Shown: positions 1 through 9,774, counted from the first letter of the stretch. The stretch: DNA of 64,000 bases from Sodalinema lacuna_A (GCA_900149785.2 FSSI02000017.1:25923-89922); one strand, 5' to 3'. Notes: generated by a model from the sequence alone, not told the origin. Program-made: numbers and translations.

Positions 1-1195
1 CCTCGCTGACATTCTCCGCCACCACATCAAAATTCAGAGTTCCCGCCCTCAGCTTTTGCTCATAGGACAACTCCAGATACAGAGTTTCCTCACCACCAGG
101 AGCGAGTTCAATCAGCTCTGACGTTATCCCGTTAATCATTTGCCAATCCGACTGATTTTGAGATTGAGTCACAAACCTCAAATCAACGTTGCGCTCTTGG
201 GCTTCCTGTAATTGCTCATCAGTCCAATCTAACCTCAACTGAACCCTTTGCGGCAGGTTGCTGGCATTTTCAACCGAGACTTCATAGAACACCGTCGGGG
301 ATGTCTGACGGGTTTTTTTCCTCTGCTCAGCCGTCTCAGAGGCGGTCTTATTCGAGGAATCCGACTCTGTGCCATTGGACTCGGACGAGGTTAATTGGTC
401 GTCCGTTTCCCCTTTTAGACGGGGCAATTCCTGAACGGGTCGGCTGCACTTCAACTTCAGCTCTCCCATCGGCTCAATCCTGAGCCTTGCCTGTTTCCGG
501 CTCTTGACTTTGGTTTTTGTGTCGGTTATTTCCACTTCAAAAGGATAAGACCGATGAGCCATTGCCTCCTCATGCTTAATATCGGGGAGCTGAATCTCAA
601 AGACCGAGGCTTTCTGTTCCTCAAGACCCGTTAGCCTTATCGAATCCTTCTGATTGGGTTTGAGCCACTCGGGAAGCTTGACATCTCGTTCCTTCAAGGA
701 AACCTCAACGGAGCTGTCATAAACTCTAGAAGGGTTATCAATCCGAATCGGAATGGATAGTGTTTGACTCGGGTATCCTTTGACCGTTTCCTGCTCAGCA
801 TCTATCCTAAAACTTACAACATCAATGTCGCAGGTCAGTGTCACCTTAATCGGAGCACATTTTATTTTTTCAGGCTTCTCAATCGAATAGACCTCGATTG
901 AGATGGGGAGTTCCCTGCGATAGTGTTGAAGGGGATACTCCTCGATAGTAATCGTTATTTTTCCTTTACCCAAGCGATCTAAATTAGTCGTTTCGCTTGT
1001 CAAAGAATACCAATTATGATAATTTTCATGCTGGTCGTCTAACTTCAACATCACTCCGACACTCACAGGCTTAGGAGAGCAATTCTTGATAAAGATTGAA
1101 CGTTTATGTTGACGAGAATTAATATTGTACGGCTCAAAAACGATTGGATCATTGCGCTCGAGTTCAGCAATCAGTTTAGAGTCTTGATTCACCAT
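1..1195 (-). CDS. Partial beta-sandwich repeat protein (5' part, runs off the left edge)
   Basis: The frame is open from an ATG at 1195 down to base 1, giving about 398 residues of an unfinished protein. A GGAG sequence about ten bases upstream supports this start. There is no signal peptide or membrane segment. Residues 1-110, 120-235 and 300-398 look like successive immunoglobulin-like beta-sandwich units, with alternating hydrophobic strands, phrases such as IPIRIDNPSRVYDSSVEV and a VSVENASNLPQRVQLRL pattern. A Ser/Thr/Glu-rich linker lies near residues 270-300. It follows the 552-aa gene by only 54 bp on the same strand, so the two probably form one transcript. Its position beside CIS genes suggests an accessory structural or surface role, but that is inference. 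HIP1 sites are absent, unlike the housekeeping genes. Confidence 0.75.
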   Translation of the reverse strand, partial: MVNQDSKLIAELERNDPIVFEPYNINSRQHKRSIFIKNCSPKPVSVGVMLKLDDQHENYHNWYSLTSETTNLDRLGKGKITITIEEYPLQHYRRELPISIEVYSIEKPEKIKCAPIKVTLTCDIDVVSFRIDAEQETVKGYPSQTLSIPIRIDNPSRVYDSSVEVSLKERDVKLPEWLKPNQKDSIRLTGLEEQKASVFEIQLPDIKHEEAMAHRSYPFEVEITDTKTKVKSRKQARLRIEPMGELKLKCSRPVQELPRLKGETDDQLTSSESNGTESDSSNKTASETAEQRKKTRQTSPTVFYEVSVENASNLPQRVQLRLDWTDEQLQEAQERNVDLRFVTQSQNQSDWQMINGITSELIELAPGGEETLYLELSYEQKLRAGTLNFDVVAENVSE

Positions 1196-1249
1196 TAGAA
1201 TAAATCTCCAATTCTCTTTGAGGGAAAACCCATGAACGTCAGTCGAGAC

Positions 1250-2908
1250 TTAAGGAGGGTCAACATAAAAACCTCGAACCTGCTGTAAATCCCAAATAAA
1301 ATTGAGAATATTAATCCCGAACTCTTGAGCGTCACGAATTTCAGAACGACTGGGGAAGTAAGACGTATTGGGCGATGAATACCGATACCGTTCGGCGGCT
1401 AACGATAACCAAGCCAACGATAGCTCTCCTTGGCACAATAACAAATGAGACCGAGTCTTTATATCCATCGGGTGGCCCCAATTATTGGGAGCTGAGGGCA
1501 ACCCAACAAACGTAAAGGGGGTTCTGAAAATCGGAGAAGGGATATCACTATCTTTATCTTTAACATCTTTATCTTTACCCGTATCATGTTCGGGGTCGAG
1601 CTTACAGAGTTCTTCCATCAGGTCAGGATAATCAGCCAGAAATCTCGGAGTTTCAATCCAGAGAAAAGCTCCCTTACTGAGGTAATATTTAAGTTCTTCC
1701 AGGATATGGGGTTTGAGGCGATAGACTTTAGCCGGCTCCTGATGCTCCTGTACGTTTTCTTCAACCGGCTCATTCTCATTAAGTTCAGATGGCGATTGTT
1801 CTGGAAGGTCAGGGACAGGTTGAGCTGAAGGTTGAGGTGGAACTTGAGCTGGAACTTGAGGGAAAGGTTTATCTGAAGCTTGAGGTGACGAGGATTCACT
1901 CCCCTGAGTTTCGTCCGAGCTTTCCGACTTAGGAGCATCCTCTTGCACCGTCAGATGCTCAATATCCTCATAATCAATTTTCCAAAATAAGCAGTCCACC
2001 TCACCGAGAATCTTCTCCTTATTAGACGTCTCACGACTTGAGTTCTCTGTGGAAACCTGAATCGAGTCAAACATCGGTTGAAGGTGCAAGTTAGGATAGA
2101 GAGCATCGACCGCCGTCGTTAACTCGCGAAAGCTCTGTTCAACCAAAGAAATATCTTTGAAGTAATAATTAAAATCAAGTTGAAGAAACGCAACTCTAAC
2201 ACACTTCGTGACTCGGGGTTTAAAGTACCGACGAAACCGAAAATCTAGCTCATTGACTTTGGGTTGATAAAACTGTTTGGGTTTAGAAATTATTTCCTCG
2301 TTGTTAAGGATAGCTTTGTTACAGGAAAACCGGCAAAGTTCAACGGGCTTTGAACCTTCTTTTTTTGAATCATCGTTTTCTGAATCAGATTCAATTTTTG
2401 TAACAATATCAATAATATATCTGTGCTTAATTTTTCTAGGTTTTTCATCACCATTGTTAGTGAGTTTTTGACCGCTTATCGTATTACCAAAATCTCGTTT
2501 TTGTTCTTCCGGTGTTTCTTTACGAATACACATGAAGCGCTGAATGGGGACATCTCCTTGCCGTTGAATAGAATAGAATAGGTTGGATCTTGGAGAAATA
2601 TTTAAGGCAATCTTACGATTGGCTTGGTCGTCGCGAGTCCAAATCAGGAATTCTCCATCTTGAGCAATAGCCAATCCTGCTTCCACTTCAAAATAGATAC
2701 TATTCTTGGTTCTCTCTTTAACTCGAACCCTCAAGCCAAAGACAATCCCCGGTTCACAAAGAGATTGATGATAAAGCTTTTGCCGTTCCAACTGACACTG
2801 GCGTTCCTCATTCCAGACATCAGCATTCACCTTCATTCCATCTTGAATATCATAGAAGGAGATATTGTCGACATTGGGTTTAGGAAAGGGAAATTCGGGT
2901 TCAGCCAT
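1250..2908 (-). CDS. CIS-associated hypothetical protein, 552 aa, with acidic Pro-rich linker
   Basis: Function is not established. Residues 15-95 read FYDIQDGMKV, then an Arg/His-rich helix, then PGIVFGLRV and a GLAIAQDGEFL-type strand. This resembles a family I associate with phage-tail-like loci, in which a DxxxxxxxR helix precedes a 'GxVxGLxV ... PGxAxDxxG' beta domain. Residues about 320-395 are a low-complexity Pro/Glu/Ser linker. The C-terminal part (about 395-552) is helical and contains DIKTRS at 482-487, a hexamer also found in the 996-aa protein of the CIS operon (937-942). There is no signal peptide. It lies 300 bp downstream of the pentapeptide gene and 54 bp upstream of the beta-sandwich gene on the same strand. 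A baseplate or fibre-like accessory role is an inference from context. Confidence 0.7.
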   Translation of the reverse strand: MAEPEFPFPKPNVDNISFYDIQDGMKVNADVWNEERQCQLERQKLYHQSLCEPGIVFGLRVRVKERTKNSIYFEVEAGLAIAQDGEFLIWTRDDQANRKIALNISPRSNLFYSIQRQGDVPIQRFMCIRKETPEEQKRDFGNTISGQKLTNNGDEKPRKIKHRYIIDIVTKIESDSENDDSKKEGSKPVELCRFSCNKAILNNEEIISKPKQFYQPKVNELDFRFRRYFKPRVTKCVRVAFLQLDFNYYFKDISLVEQSFRELTTAVDALYPNLHLQPMFDSIQVSTENSSRETSNKEKILGEVDCLFWKIDYEDIEHLTVQEDAPKSESSDETQGSESSSPQASDKPFPQVPAQVPPQPSAQPVPDLPEQSPSELNENEPVEENVQEHQEPAKVYRLKPHILEELKYYLSKGAFLWIETPRFLADYPDLMEELCKLDPEHDTGKDKDVKDKDSDIPSPIFRTPFTFVGLPSAPNNWGHPMDIKTRSHLLLCQGELSLAWLSLAAERYRYSSPNTSYFPSRSEIRDAQEFGINILNFIWDLQQVRGFYVDPP

Positions 2909-3208
2909 GATCTAACCTTGAAATGAACATTAACCAAAACAGTCCCCATGCCAGCTCAAGGCGGGTCATGGCGAGACTCCCTGGGACATCAGCCCCGGTT
3001 CGTTTGGCCCGTTTCGTTCGACTGTAGACAAACCAAGCCAAATTCCAACAATTCCTTGAGATTCTACATGAGTTTTCTGATAATTTCAATCTGTCAACAA
3101 ATAAATTTACAGGACTATAACTTAAAACTTGACAATCAGCTAAATTGTGAAATCTTGAACGGCTAATACAAACCCATCAGCTCAAGCAAATCGCCTCCTG
3201 AGCCGCTC
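2909..3208. other. Intergenic, no gene seen
   Basis: About 300 bases between the stop of the pentapeptide gene and the start of the 552-aa gene, both on the minus strand. Short frames on either strand lack family resemblance and ribosome-binding sites. The AT-rich stretch around 3060-3170 is the likely promoter for the minus-strand 552-aa gene. No terminator hairpin was recognised. Confidence 0.4.
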
Positions 3209-4711
3209 TCACCAGGGTTGCTCCCGAGTGCGGCTATCACAGGGCAAGGTGGACTGGCCATCGGGACGAACCCCACCACAAATCTGAGTATCATCCAAGT
3301 CCTCGAAGGCACCGATGGCCCCCTGCAAATTGGCTTCGGCCCAGTTAATACCCGCTAAATTCGCCCCCGTCAGGTCAACCCCCACCAGTACAGCCTGCCT
3401 CAAATCGGCCCCCTGCAAATCCGCCTCCTCTAAACGACTGCCGCTTAAATCCGCTCCCCGTAAATCGGCCCCCCGCAGATTCGCCTGGCGTAAATCGGCC
3501 CCCCGCAGATTCGCCTGTTGTAAATTGGCGGAGGTGAGGATGACCCCCTGAAAATTGCTCTCAAGCAGCTGGGCCTCAACCAAGCTAGCCCGGGTTAAAT
3601 CACTTCCTCGAAAATCCACACCGGAGAGATTCGCCCCAGAGAAATTCACCCGTTCTAAGTTAGCCTCACGAATCTGTACCCCCCAATCGGACCAATTCAC
3701 CCCCCGCAAATCCGCACCTCGGAGATTCGCGGCGGTTAAATCGGCTCGGAGTAACTGCGTTAAACTCAAATCCGCATCCCGCAAATCCGCCCCCACCAGA
3801 ACCGCATCCGTTAAATCCACCCCCCGCAGATCGATATCTCGTAAATCGCTCTCCTGCAAATTGCTCCCCTGTAGATTGGCCTGGCTCAGAGTGGCCCGTC
3901 GAAGATTAGCTCCTTGTAAATGAGTCACCTGTAACTGAGCCTGACTTAAGTTGGCTCCCGGCAACTGGGTACATTGCCGCTCCTCCTCCTCTCGTTGCCA
4001 ACAGCCGAGATTAGCCCCCCTTAAATCCGCTCGCTGAAGATTGGCTTCAGTGAAATCACTGCCCTGAAGTTCAGCTCCCGCCAAGTTAGCCCAACTGAGA
4101 TCCGCCTCTCGGAGATTCCCCCCGAACAAACGAACCTCTCGTAAATCCGCCATCTCTAAACGGGCTGCCTGCAAATTGACCTCTTCTAACTGCCCTTGTC
4201 GCAAGCGGGCCTGACGTAGATTCGACTCTTGTAAATTGGCTTCAGTTAAGATGGCCCCTTCTAGGAGCGATCGCTCTAAATGAGCCTGCGATAAATCCAG
4301 GCCTGCCAAATCCCGCCCCCGTTGCGGCTGATTGAGAATCTGCCAAACCTGACGCCACTTCCTCGGGAGCAACGGCAAACTCACCTGAGTCTCCCGTAAA
4401 TTGGCATAACGCAAATCTGCCTCTCGTAAGTCAGCATTCTCTAAATTCGTCCGCCGCAAATCGGCCCCCCGCAAATCGGCCCGACTGAGATTAGCCTCAC
4501 GCAAGTCTGCATCACGCAAATCACTCTCTCGCAGATTGCTACGTTGTAGATTAGCCCCCCGTAAATATCCCTGCCGTAAATCTTCATCTCGGAGACGGCA
4601 ACGACGACAGTTGCGATCTTCGAGCAGTTGCTGGAGACGACTGGCATCCGCTGGCGGAGCGAGCCAACATAAGCCAATCAACCAGACCAGGAGCCAAACT
4701 CGGGATTTCAT
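3209..4711 (-). CDS. Secreted pentapeptide-repeat protein
   Basis: About 500 residues. The ATG at 4711 gives an N-terminal signal peptide (MKSRVWLLVWLIGLCWLAPPADA), cleaved near residue 24-26; GTG and TTG codons lie just upstream in frame. Almost all of the rest is A(D/N)LxX pentapeptide repeats (for example LRGADLRGADL), which fold as a right-handed square beta-helix. A short Cys pair (CRRC) lies just after the signal peptide. A repeat-free region with RKWRQVWQILNQPQRG interrupts the helix around residues 113-130, and a Cys-containing segment (CWQREEEERQC) occurs mid-protein. The C-terminal 35 residues form a cap with two Cys. The family is abundant in cyanobacteria and mostly of unknown function. 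The gene diverges from the TPR gene at 4889 across a 177-bp intergenic region that must hold both promoters. Confidence 0.88.
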   Translation of the reverse strand: MKSRVWLLVWLIGLCWLAPPADASRLQQLLEDRNCRRCRLRDEDLRQGYLRGANLQRSNLRESDLRDADLREANLSRADLRGADLRRTNLENADLREADLRYANLRETQVSLPLLPRKWRQVWQILNQPQRGRDLAGLDLSQAHLERSLLEGAILTEANLQESNLRQARLRQGQLEEVNLQAARLEMADLREVRLFGGNLREADLSWANLAGAELQGSDFTEANLQRADLRGANLGCWQREEEERQCTQLPGANLSQAQLQVTHLQGANLRRATLSQANLQGSNLQESDLRDIDLRGVDLTDAVLVGADLRDADLSLTQLLRADLTAANLRGADLRGVNWSDWGVQIREANLERVNFSGANLSGVDFRGSDLTRASLVEAQLLESNFQGVILTSANLQQANLRGADLRQANLRGADLRGADLSGSRLEEADLQGADLRQAVLVGVDLTGANLAGINWAEANLQGAIGAFEDLDDTQICGGVRPDGQSTLPCDSRTREQPW

Positions 4712-4888
4712 CACGCGCAAGGGGGTTTGATACGTTTTATGAGAATTTTGCCCGGGCGCTAGGTTTACGGCCCTTACTAGATACTATACTGAAGTATGCT
4801 TGATTTGTCTTAGACAATTGAACCTAGCCAATATCTTAACCTCAAGCGTTTTCAGTCTTTATTTGTCAGCATACTTTGTCAAGATAAG

Positions 4889-7267
4889 ATGACACGATCG
4901 CCCATCTGGGTTAGTGCGATCGCCGCGATCGTTGGACTGACTCTCACAGCCAGACCCCTGGCCGCTCAAGACCGCCGCCCCAATGACTTCGGAATCCGAC
5001 GTTATGACTATTGGGCGGATCTCTGTCAGGAACTCGAACAGGCTGGAGACCACAATGAAGCCTTAGATGCCTGCGAGAGAGCCATTGAAATTCGCTCTCG
5101 CCCCAGACGTCGGACCCTGCCGGTTTGGGTCAGTCGTGGCAATGCTCTACGCAATTTAGGAAATTATTCAGAAGCATTGGCCTCTTATAACCAGGTCTTA
5201 GAGGTTGATCCAAATTACTCCCTAATTTGGATGTATCAATGCGAAATTCTGTTAGATCAAGGCCGTCAAGAATTAGCCTTAGCCGCCTGCGATCGCGGCC
5301 TAGAGGCCGATGGCAATTGGGGCGATCGCTCCCCCAGCCAAGCCTGGATAACTCGGGGACAAGTGCATCGCGATCGCGCCCTAGACTTAGCCCAACGCAG
5401 CCAAGACAGCCGCTCACGGTTTTTACTCTCCATCGCCGGACGAGAACGGCTCCCCCAAGGAACCCCAGACCATGACGCCGCCTTAGAACAACTCGAAGCA
5501 ATTCTCTGGGATCTCGAAGATGCCCAACAGTCCTACGAGCGAGCCTTAACCCTAACGCCCGATCAGTCCCGGGCCTGGGCGTATCACTGTCAAATCTTGA
5601 CTGAATTAGGACAATACCAACAACTACATCGGCTCCTCGGCGGTGAGCATCCCCGAACGAGAAGCCTCGACGAGCAGTATAGTGAAGCCTTCGAGAGTTG
5701 CGAGCAGGCGATCGCCCTCAATCGGAACTGGGGAGAGTCCAATGGTGCCCTAGGCTGGTTGCATAAAGGGCAAGTCCTCGAAGCCTGGGGAGACAAGCAA
5801 GACAACTTTAGTCAGATGGCCCGCTATTTTGAAAGTGCCATCAACGCCTACGAACGGGCGATCGCCCTCAATCCCGAACAGCCCGAAAGCTGGCTCAAAC
5901 AAGGGCGACTGCTGCAAAAACTCGGTCATTATGAACGGGCCTTAACCTCCTATGAGCAAACCCTAAGCCTCAACCCCGAGGCCTCCCAAGCCCTCGCCTA
6001 CCGTTGTCACGTCTTAAACCACCTCGGTCAACACGAAGCCGCCCTAAACTCCTGTGAGCAAGCCCTTGACGGTGACCTAGCCTGGGACATTGAAGACCTA
6101 GCTCTCACCTGGACTCAACGCAGTTCAGCCCTCATTGGCCAAGGCGACTATGAAGCGGCCTTAGACTCCGTAGAGCGGGCGATCGCGCTCTATGACTATC
6201 CCGTCTCCACACGAGTGTACAGTCCCCCAGACGACAGCAAAGGCCCAAGCGTCCCCGAATCAGCCGTACGCCGGCCCACCCTCAGCCCCGACGAAATCCG
6301 CACCCCAGAAGACCCCCTAGAACACTGTCCGGAGGACTTAACCTCAATCGTCCAACGGGACTTTACCCGCTACATCGACCCCTATCGACGAGCCTTAAAC
6401 AACAAAGCCGTCAGCCTCTGGCATCTCGGCCGCTACGAAGATGCCGAACTCTACGCCCGACTCGCCCTCAACCCACGTAGCGTCAGAGTTCCCGGTTTAG
6501 CCCTAGACGATAAAAACAGCCTAGACATCGCCTGTAACTATCCCAAAGCCTGGTTTAACTATGGTCGGATTTTAAGTGAACTCAGACGCTATCAAGCAGC
6601 GGTGCGAGCCTATGACATCAGTCGAAACACCTACAGCATCTACATTCCCCCCAATCGACATCGGGCCCGCCCCGTCTCCAACTCCCTATCGGCCTCGTCC
6701 GGTTTGCCCGTTGACATCACCCCCACCTGCGACTTTATCCTGCAATCTCCCGCAGGGCGATCAAATGCCACTCGTCGCCTTCAAGAACGTCATCGGCGGA
6801 TGTGTTTCAACCTGGATCTCAATCAAAGTGCTGCCCTTTGGTACACCGAGAACTGTAGCCGTGACAGAAATGGCTGCTCCCAAACCGTGGCTCGCCTTGA
6901 AACCGCCCTACGATTTAAGCCGAACTCCTTTGAAGCCTGGTTTAACTATGCGATCGCCCTCAGTGCCGACACCAATTATCCAGAAGCCCTAGAGGCTTTT
7001 GAGCAAGCCGAACAACGGCTCTCAGAGGAACATGAATCTCTCCGGGCAGAGATTAGCCGGGGCCAAGCCAGGGCCTGGTACAGGTGGGCCCGTTTACAAG
7101 AACAAGCGGCTGGAGACTCATCTGCCCAAATCGAGGAAGCCTTATTCTTAGTGGAGGAAGCCCTACAGCGACGACCCGACTATACTGAAGCGATCCAACT
7201 GCGCGATCGGCTCTTGGAGCGTTTATCATCTCGTCCCGGTTCAATCAATCATACAGGAGAACAATAA
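4889..7267 (+). CDS. Exported TPR-repeat protein, 792 aa
   Basis: Residues 1-26 are a signal peptide (hydrophobic core IWVSAIAAIVGLTLTA, then RPLAAQ). The rest is made of tetratricopeptide helices with recurring A-(Y/L)xxW-ERAIxLxP phrases, such as YERAIALNPEQPESWLKQG and YEQTLSLNPEASQALAYR. Several repeats carry conserved Cys residues (CQELEQ, DACERA, AACDRG, SCEQA), an unusual enrichment. TPRs mediate protein-protein binding, so a periplasmic scaffold role is likely. Its stop codon is followed within two bases by the ATG of the 57-aa duplicated fragment, and its last ~28 codons form the left end of a 255-bp tandem duplication. The gene probably shares a transcript with the downstream membrane protein. 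No partner can be named from sequence. Confidence 0.85.
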   Translation: MTRSPIWVSAIAAIVGLTLTARPLAAQDRRPNDFGIRRYDYWADLCQELEQAGDHNEALDACERAIEIRSRPRRRTLPVWVSRGNALRNLGNYSEALASYNQVLEVDPNYSLIWMYQCEILLDQGRQELALAACDRGLEADGNWGDRSPSQAWITRGQVHRDRALDLAQRSQDSRSRFLLSIAGRERLPQGTPDHDAALEQLEAILWDLEDAQQSYERALTLTPDQSRAWAYHCQILTELGQYQQLHRLLGGEHPRTRSLDEQYSEAFESCEQAIALNRNWGESNGALGWLHKGQVLEAWGDKQDNFSQMARYFESAINAYERAIALNPEQPESWLKQGRLLQKLGHYERALTSYEQTLSLNPEASQALAYRCHVLNHLGQHEAALNSCEQALDGDLAWDIEDLALTWTQRSSALIGQGDYEAALDSVERAIALYDYPVSTRVYSPPDDSKGPSVPESAVRRPTLSPDEIRTPEDPLEHCPEDLTSIVQRDFTRYIDPYRRALNNKAVSLWHLGRYEDAELYARLALNPRSVRVPGLALDDKNSLDIACNYPKAWFNYGRILSELRRYQAAVRAYDISRNTYSIYIPPNRHRARPVSNSLSASSGLPVDITPTCDFILQSPAGRSNATRRLQERHRRMCFNLDLNQSAALWYTENCSRDRNGCSQTVARLETALRFKPNSFEAWFNYAIALSADTNYPEALEAFEQAEQRLSEEHESLRAEISRGQARAWYRWARLQEQAAGDSSAQIEEALFLVEEALQRRPDYTEAIQLRDRLLERLSSRPGSINHTGEQ

Positions 7268-7693
7268 CCATGACACGTTCATTGAAAAAATCATTAAAAA
7301 ATCTACGACAATCTTTCTATCAGGCTCAGGTTCAAGCCAGGCAAGCCGGAGCCTTTATCGATAATCCTTTTACTTTTTCCTGGAGACTCGTTCGTGGATT
7401 ATTTACGAATTGGCTAAACTCTGAGGACAATCACCGAAACTGAAGTGATTCAACTATGCGATCGGCTCTTGGAGCGTTTATCGTCTCGTCCCCGTTCAAT
7501 CAATCATACAGGAGAACAATAACCATGAAACGTTCATTGAGAGAGTCATTTAAAAATCTACGACAATCTTTCTATCAGGCTCAGGTTGAAGCCAGGCAAG
7601 CCGGAGCCTTTATCGATAATCCTTTTACTTTTTCCTGGAGACTCGTTCGTGAATTCGGGACAAATTGGCTAAACTCCGAGAAAAATAATCAAC
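7184..7693 (+). repeat. Tandem duplication, 255-bp unit
   Basis: Bases 7184-7438 and 7439-7693 are near-identical copies. Both contain GCGATCGGCTCTTGGAGCG, then TTCAATCAATCATACAGGAG, an AACC-ATG start and the first ~50 codons of the same protein. The unit is 85 codons, so frames are kept. Copies diverge at scattered sites (CGTCCCGG versus CGTCCCCG, and ATGACACG versus ATGAAACG) and more strongly at their right ends, so the duplication is not brand new. Confidence 0.9.
7270..7443 (+). pseudogene. 57-aa duplicated N-terminal fragment of the downstream membrane protein
   Basis: This frame, with an AGGAG sequence eight bases before the ATG, encodes 57 residues. They match residues 1-52 of the protein starting at 7525 (shared RQSFYQAQV, ARQAGAFIDNPFTFSWRLVR and TNWLNSE). 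It then ends DNHRN-stop because the 255-bp duplication joins back to TPR-gene sequence. It retains a full ribosome-binding site, so it may be translated. Whether it has a job, such as a decoy or partner of the full-length N-terminus, cannot be told. The simplest reading is a truncated by-product of the tandem duplication. Confidence 0.65.
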
Positions 7694-9774
7694 AAAAACA
7701 AGCCGAAGATGATTCAACCTCTGGGGTTAAGACAGAGCAAACAGACGAGTCAAAACTAACCTTAACATTGTCAAACAAACAATATACTTTTACAGTCAAA
7801 CCACTGATTGATGACTATAATTTACAGGTGTTTTTCGGGACTCAATCTGACAAAAAATCAGACCAAACCTCATTTCACATGAGGAGTTATCAAGCCCAAA
7901 CCGTCTTATTACAGAAGATAGATGAAGCCATCTTCAATAAATACAAACAAGAGGGTAAAGCCAGTAATAAAAATACTCAAGAAAACCAAAATAACCGACT
8001 TCTATTTGAGGATGACTTCCTCGAACTAAGTCTAAGTTCCAGCTCTCAAGATGAGACAAAAAAAGGCTTTTACGTTCTCTACCAACTGAGTGGCAAAAAA
8101 TTTCAATGCGATGATAAATCGCCGCTATTATTAAGTGGGCTAGTTAATCGCTACCCCAAAAATTTAACCTGTAAAAGTCTGATTGACATTTTACAATGCC
8201 TAGACAACTTAAACCACCTTAAAGGGGATAAGTCCAATAGAATCCAGCAATACCAACCTCTAAGTCAGGCATCTTTTTTGATTGCTGCGAATAGCAAAAA
8301 TAAGGTTCATCTTATATTTTGGCATTACTCAAACCTGGACCAACCCAAGTCAAGCCAAGACGATAACGTCCAGTCAGTTATAGGAATTCTTAAAGGCTTA
8401 TATTTCCATCAAAATGAGCCATCATTGCAAGACAATCTTAAGATTATTAATAACAAGGATATCAGCTTCCAGCAGGCTTGTGCTCGATTACAAAACGATT
8501 CAAAAATCGACCTGGGTCAGCCAATCTTCAAAAACCAAGGCCCTGACAACCAGCCATCACCAAAGAACGATAAATTCCTAAGCCGCCCCATCAACTGGTT
8601 GACACGTCAGAACTCCCAAGTCCAGACAACCAAGACCGAGGACTCCCCACCCACATCCTCACCCAGATCTCGGAGACGTTCCAAGTCTCGACCCAGCCGC
8701 TGGAAATTTCTCTTTTGGGTCTTATCGGGGCTAACCCTCGTCCTCTTTGTGATTCCCATAGTACCAAGAGGGTTCTCAATCCCCGAACAGCTCACAAAGC
8801 CAACACCGCCACCGAACTTTCAGGCCTGCTTCCCTAACTTTAGCAACTCATCCCCCTATCCATGTCTGATGAGGAACCAAGCCCGTTCATCCCCCGGCCC
8901 AGCAACCATCGTCTACGGAGATGTCGTGGAACACATCTTTGGGAATGAAGAGTTCAAGAGACAGTTTGAACAACGGACTGGGCAAAGAGATTGGAGTTGG
9001 ATCAACACCGCCTCTCCCGAAGCCCCTGAAATGGACGACCTAGACGACGCTGCCCTAGAAATCACAGTTGTCAGCCCAAACAGCTCAGAAAATTTGTCTG
9101 GCGATGGTGGAGTCATCGGTTATGACGGCTTGGCGATTTTTGGTCGGCGTAGTACATCTAGGATATTAGATGATCAGATCTCCAAGGCAGAGTTGGTTGA
9201 GGTACTCAACGATATCAATAATCGCCGGTTCAGACGAAATGTAAATTCCCTGGGGTTGAACTTGCCCAGGAATCGTCCCACCTGGGAAAACATCTTACGA
9301 ACCTCGATTTGCAGCGATGCGGACTGTCCACTCACCCGGCAATCCGAGCCAGGGGAAGCCCAAGACCTGCGCGGATACGTGGGACAAATTCTTAAGGATA
9401 AGGATGAAGATGAGGATGCCACCGTCGGGGTGGCGCCGTTAAGTTTTGTGAAGACACAATGTAAGATTTATAGTATCGCCATTGAGGGACAACACCCCTT
9501 AGTAAACTTTCGTGGGCAAGCCCTTACCTCGGAAACAGAACTCTGTGATCAAAAGGGAGGCTACTGGCCCGACCTAGAGAAACTGACCACCCTAGAGTAT
9601 CCCCTCAGTTATGCGATCGTCGTCCGTGCTTCTCCCGGTCAGGAGTTACTGGCTGAGGAACTGGTGAACATTTTACGCACCGACGAAGGACAAAGTTTAT
9701 TAAGAGGCTTTGGCTTGACTCCTTGTCGTTTTCCCAATGGAGATGAGACCCAAGAACGATGTCAACTTCAATAA
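7525..9774 (+). CDS. Single-pass membrane protein with C-terminal substrate-binding-like domain
   Basis: I start this at the ATG at 7525, where CATACAGGAGAAC gives a strong ribosome-binding site. An in-frame start at 7456 lies inside the duplicated TPR-gene tail and is unlikely. The product is 749 aa. Residues 1-55 hold the duplicated helical motif, and 70-350 form a globular, probably cytoplasmic, region. Residues 365-392 are Arg/Ser/Pro-rich and 393-413 form one membrane helix (WKFLFWVLSGLTLVLFVIPI). The rest should be outside the cytoplasm and looks like a type-2 periplasmic binding protein: AIVYG-type strands near 470 and YPLSYAIVVRASPGQELL followed by LLRGFGLTPCRFP at the end, as in PstS-like solute-binding domains. 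No transporter genes are nearby. It could sense or tether a ligand for the adjacent CIS, but that is speculation. Confidence 0.75.
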   Translation: MKRSLRESFKNLRQSFYQAQVEARQAGAFIDNPFTFSWRLVREFGTNWLNSEKNNQQKQAEDDSTSGVKTEQTDESKLTLTLSNKQYTFTVKPLIDDYNLQVFFGTQSDKKSDQTSFHMRSYQAQTVLLQKIDEAIFNKYKQEGKASNKNTQENQNNRLLFEDDFLELSLSSSSQDETKKGFYVLYQLSGKKFQCDDKSPLLLSGLVNRYPKNLTCKSLIDILQCLDNLNHLKGDKSNRIQQYQPLSQASFLIAANSKNKVHLIFWHYSNLDQPKSSQDDNVQSVIGILKGLYFHQNEPSLQDNLKIINNKDISFQQACARLQNDSKIDLGQPIFKNQGPDNQPSPKNDKFLSRPINWLTRQNSQVQTTKTEDSPPTSSPRSRRRSKSRPSRWKFLFWVLSGLTLVLFVIPIVPRGFSIPEQLTKPTPPPNFQACFPNFSNSSPYPCLMRNQARSSPGPATIVYGDVVEHIFGNEEFKRQFEQRTGQRDWSWINTASPEAPEMDDLDDAALEITVVSPNSSENLSGDGGVIGYDGLAIFGRRSTSRILDDQISKAELVEVLNDINNRRFRRNVNSLGLNLPRNRPTWENILRTSICSDADCPLTRQSEPGEAQDLRGYVGQILKDKDEDEDATVGVAPLSFVKTQCKIYSIAIEGQHPLVNFRGQALTSETELCDQKGGYWPDLEKLTTLEYPLSYAIVVRASPGQELLAEELVNILRTDEGQSLLRGFGLTPCRFPNGDETQERCQLQ

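Noticed and set aside
3315..3923. Basic Ser/Lys/Pro-rich plus-strand frames opposite the pentapeptide gene
   Set aside because: Periodicity is a direct consequence of the pentapeptide repeat on the other strand.
7456..7524. Earlier in-frame start for the membrane protein
   Set aside because: These codons are the duplicated tail of the TPR gene and lie upstream of a strong ribosome-binding site for the ATG at 7525.
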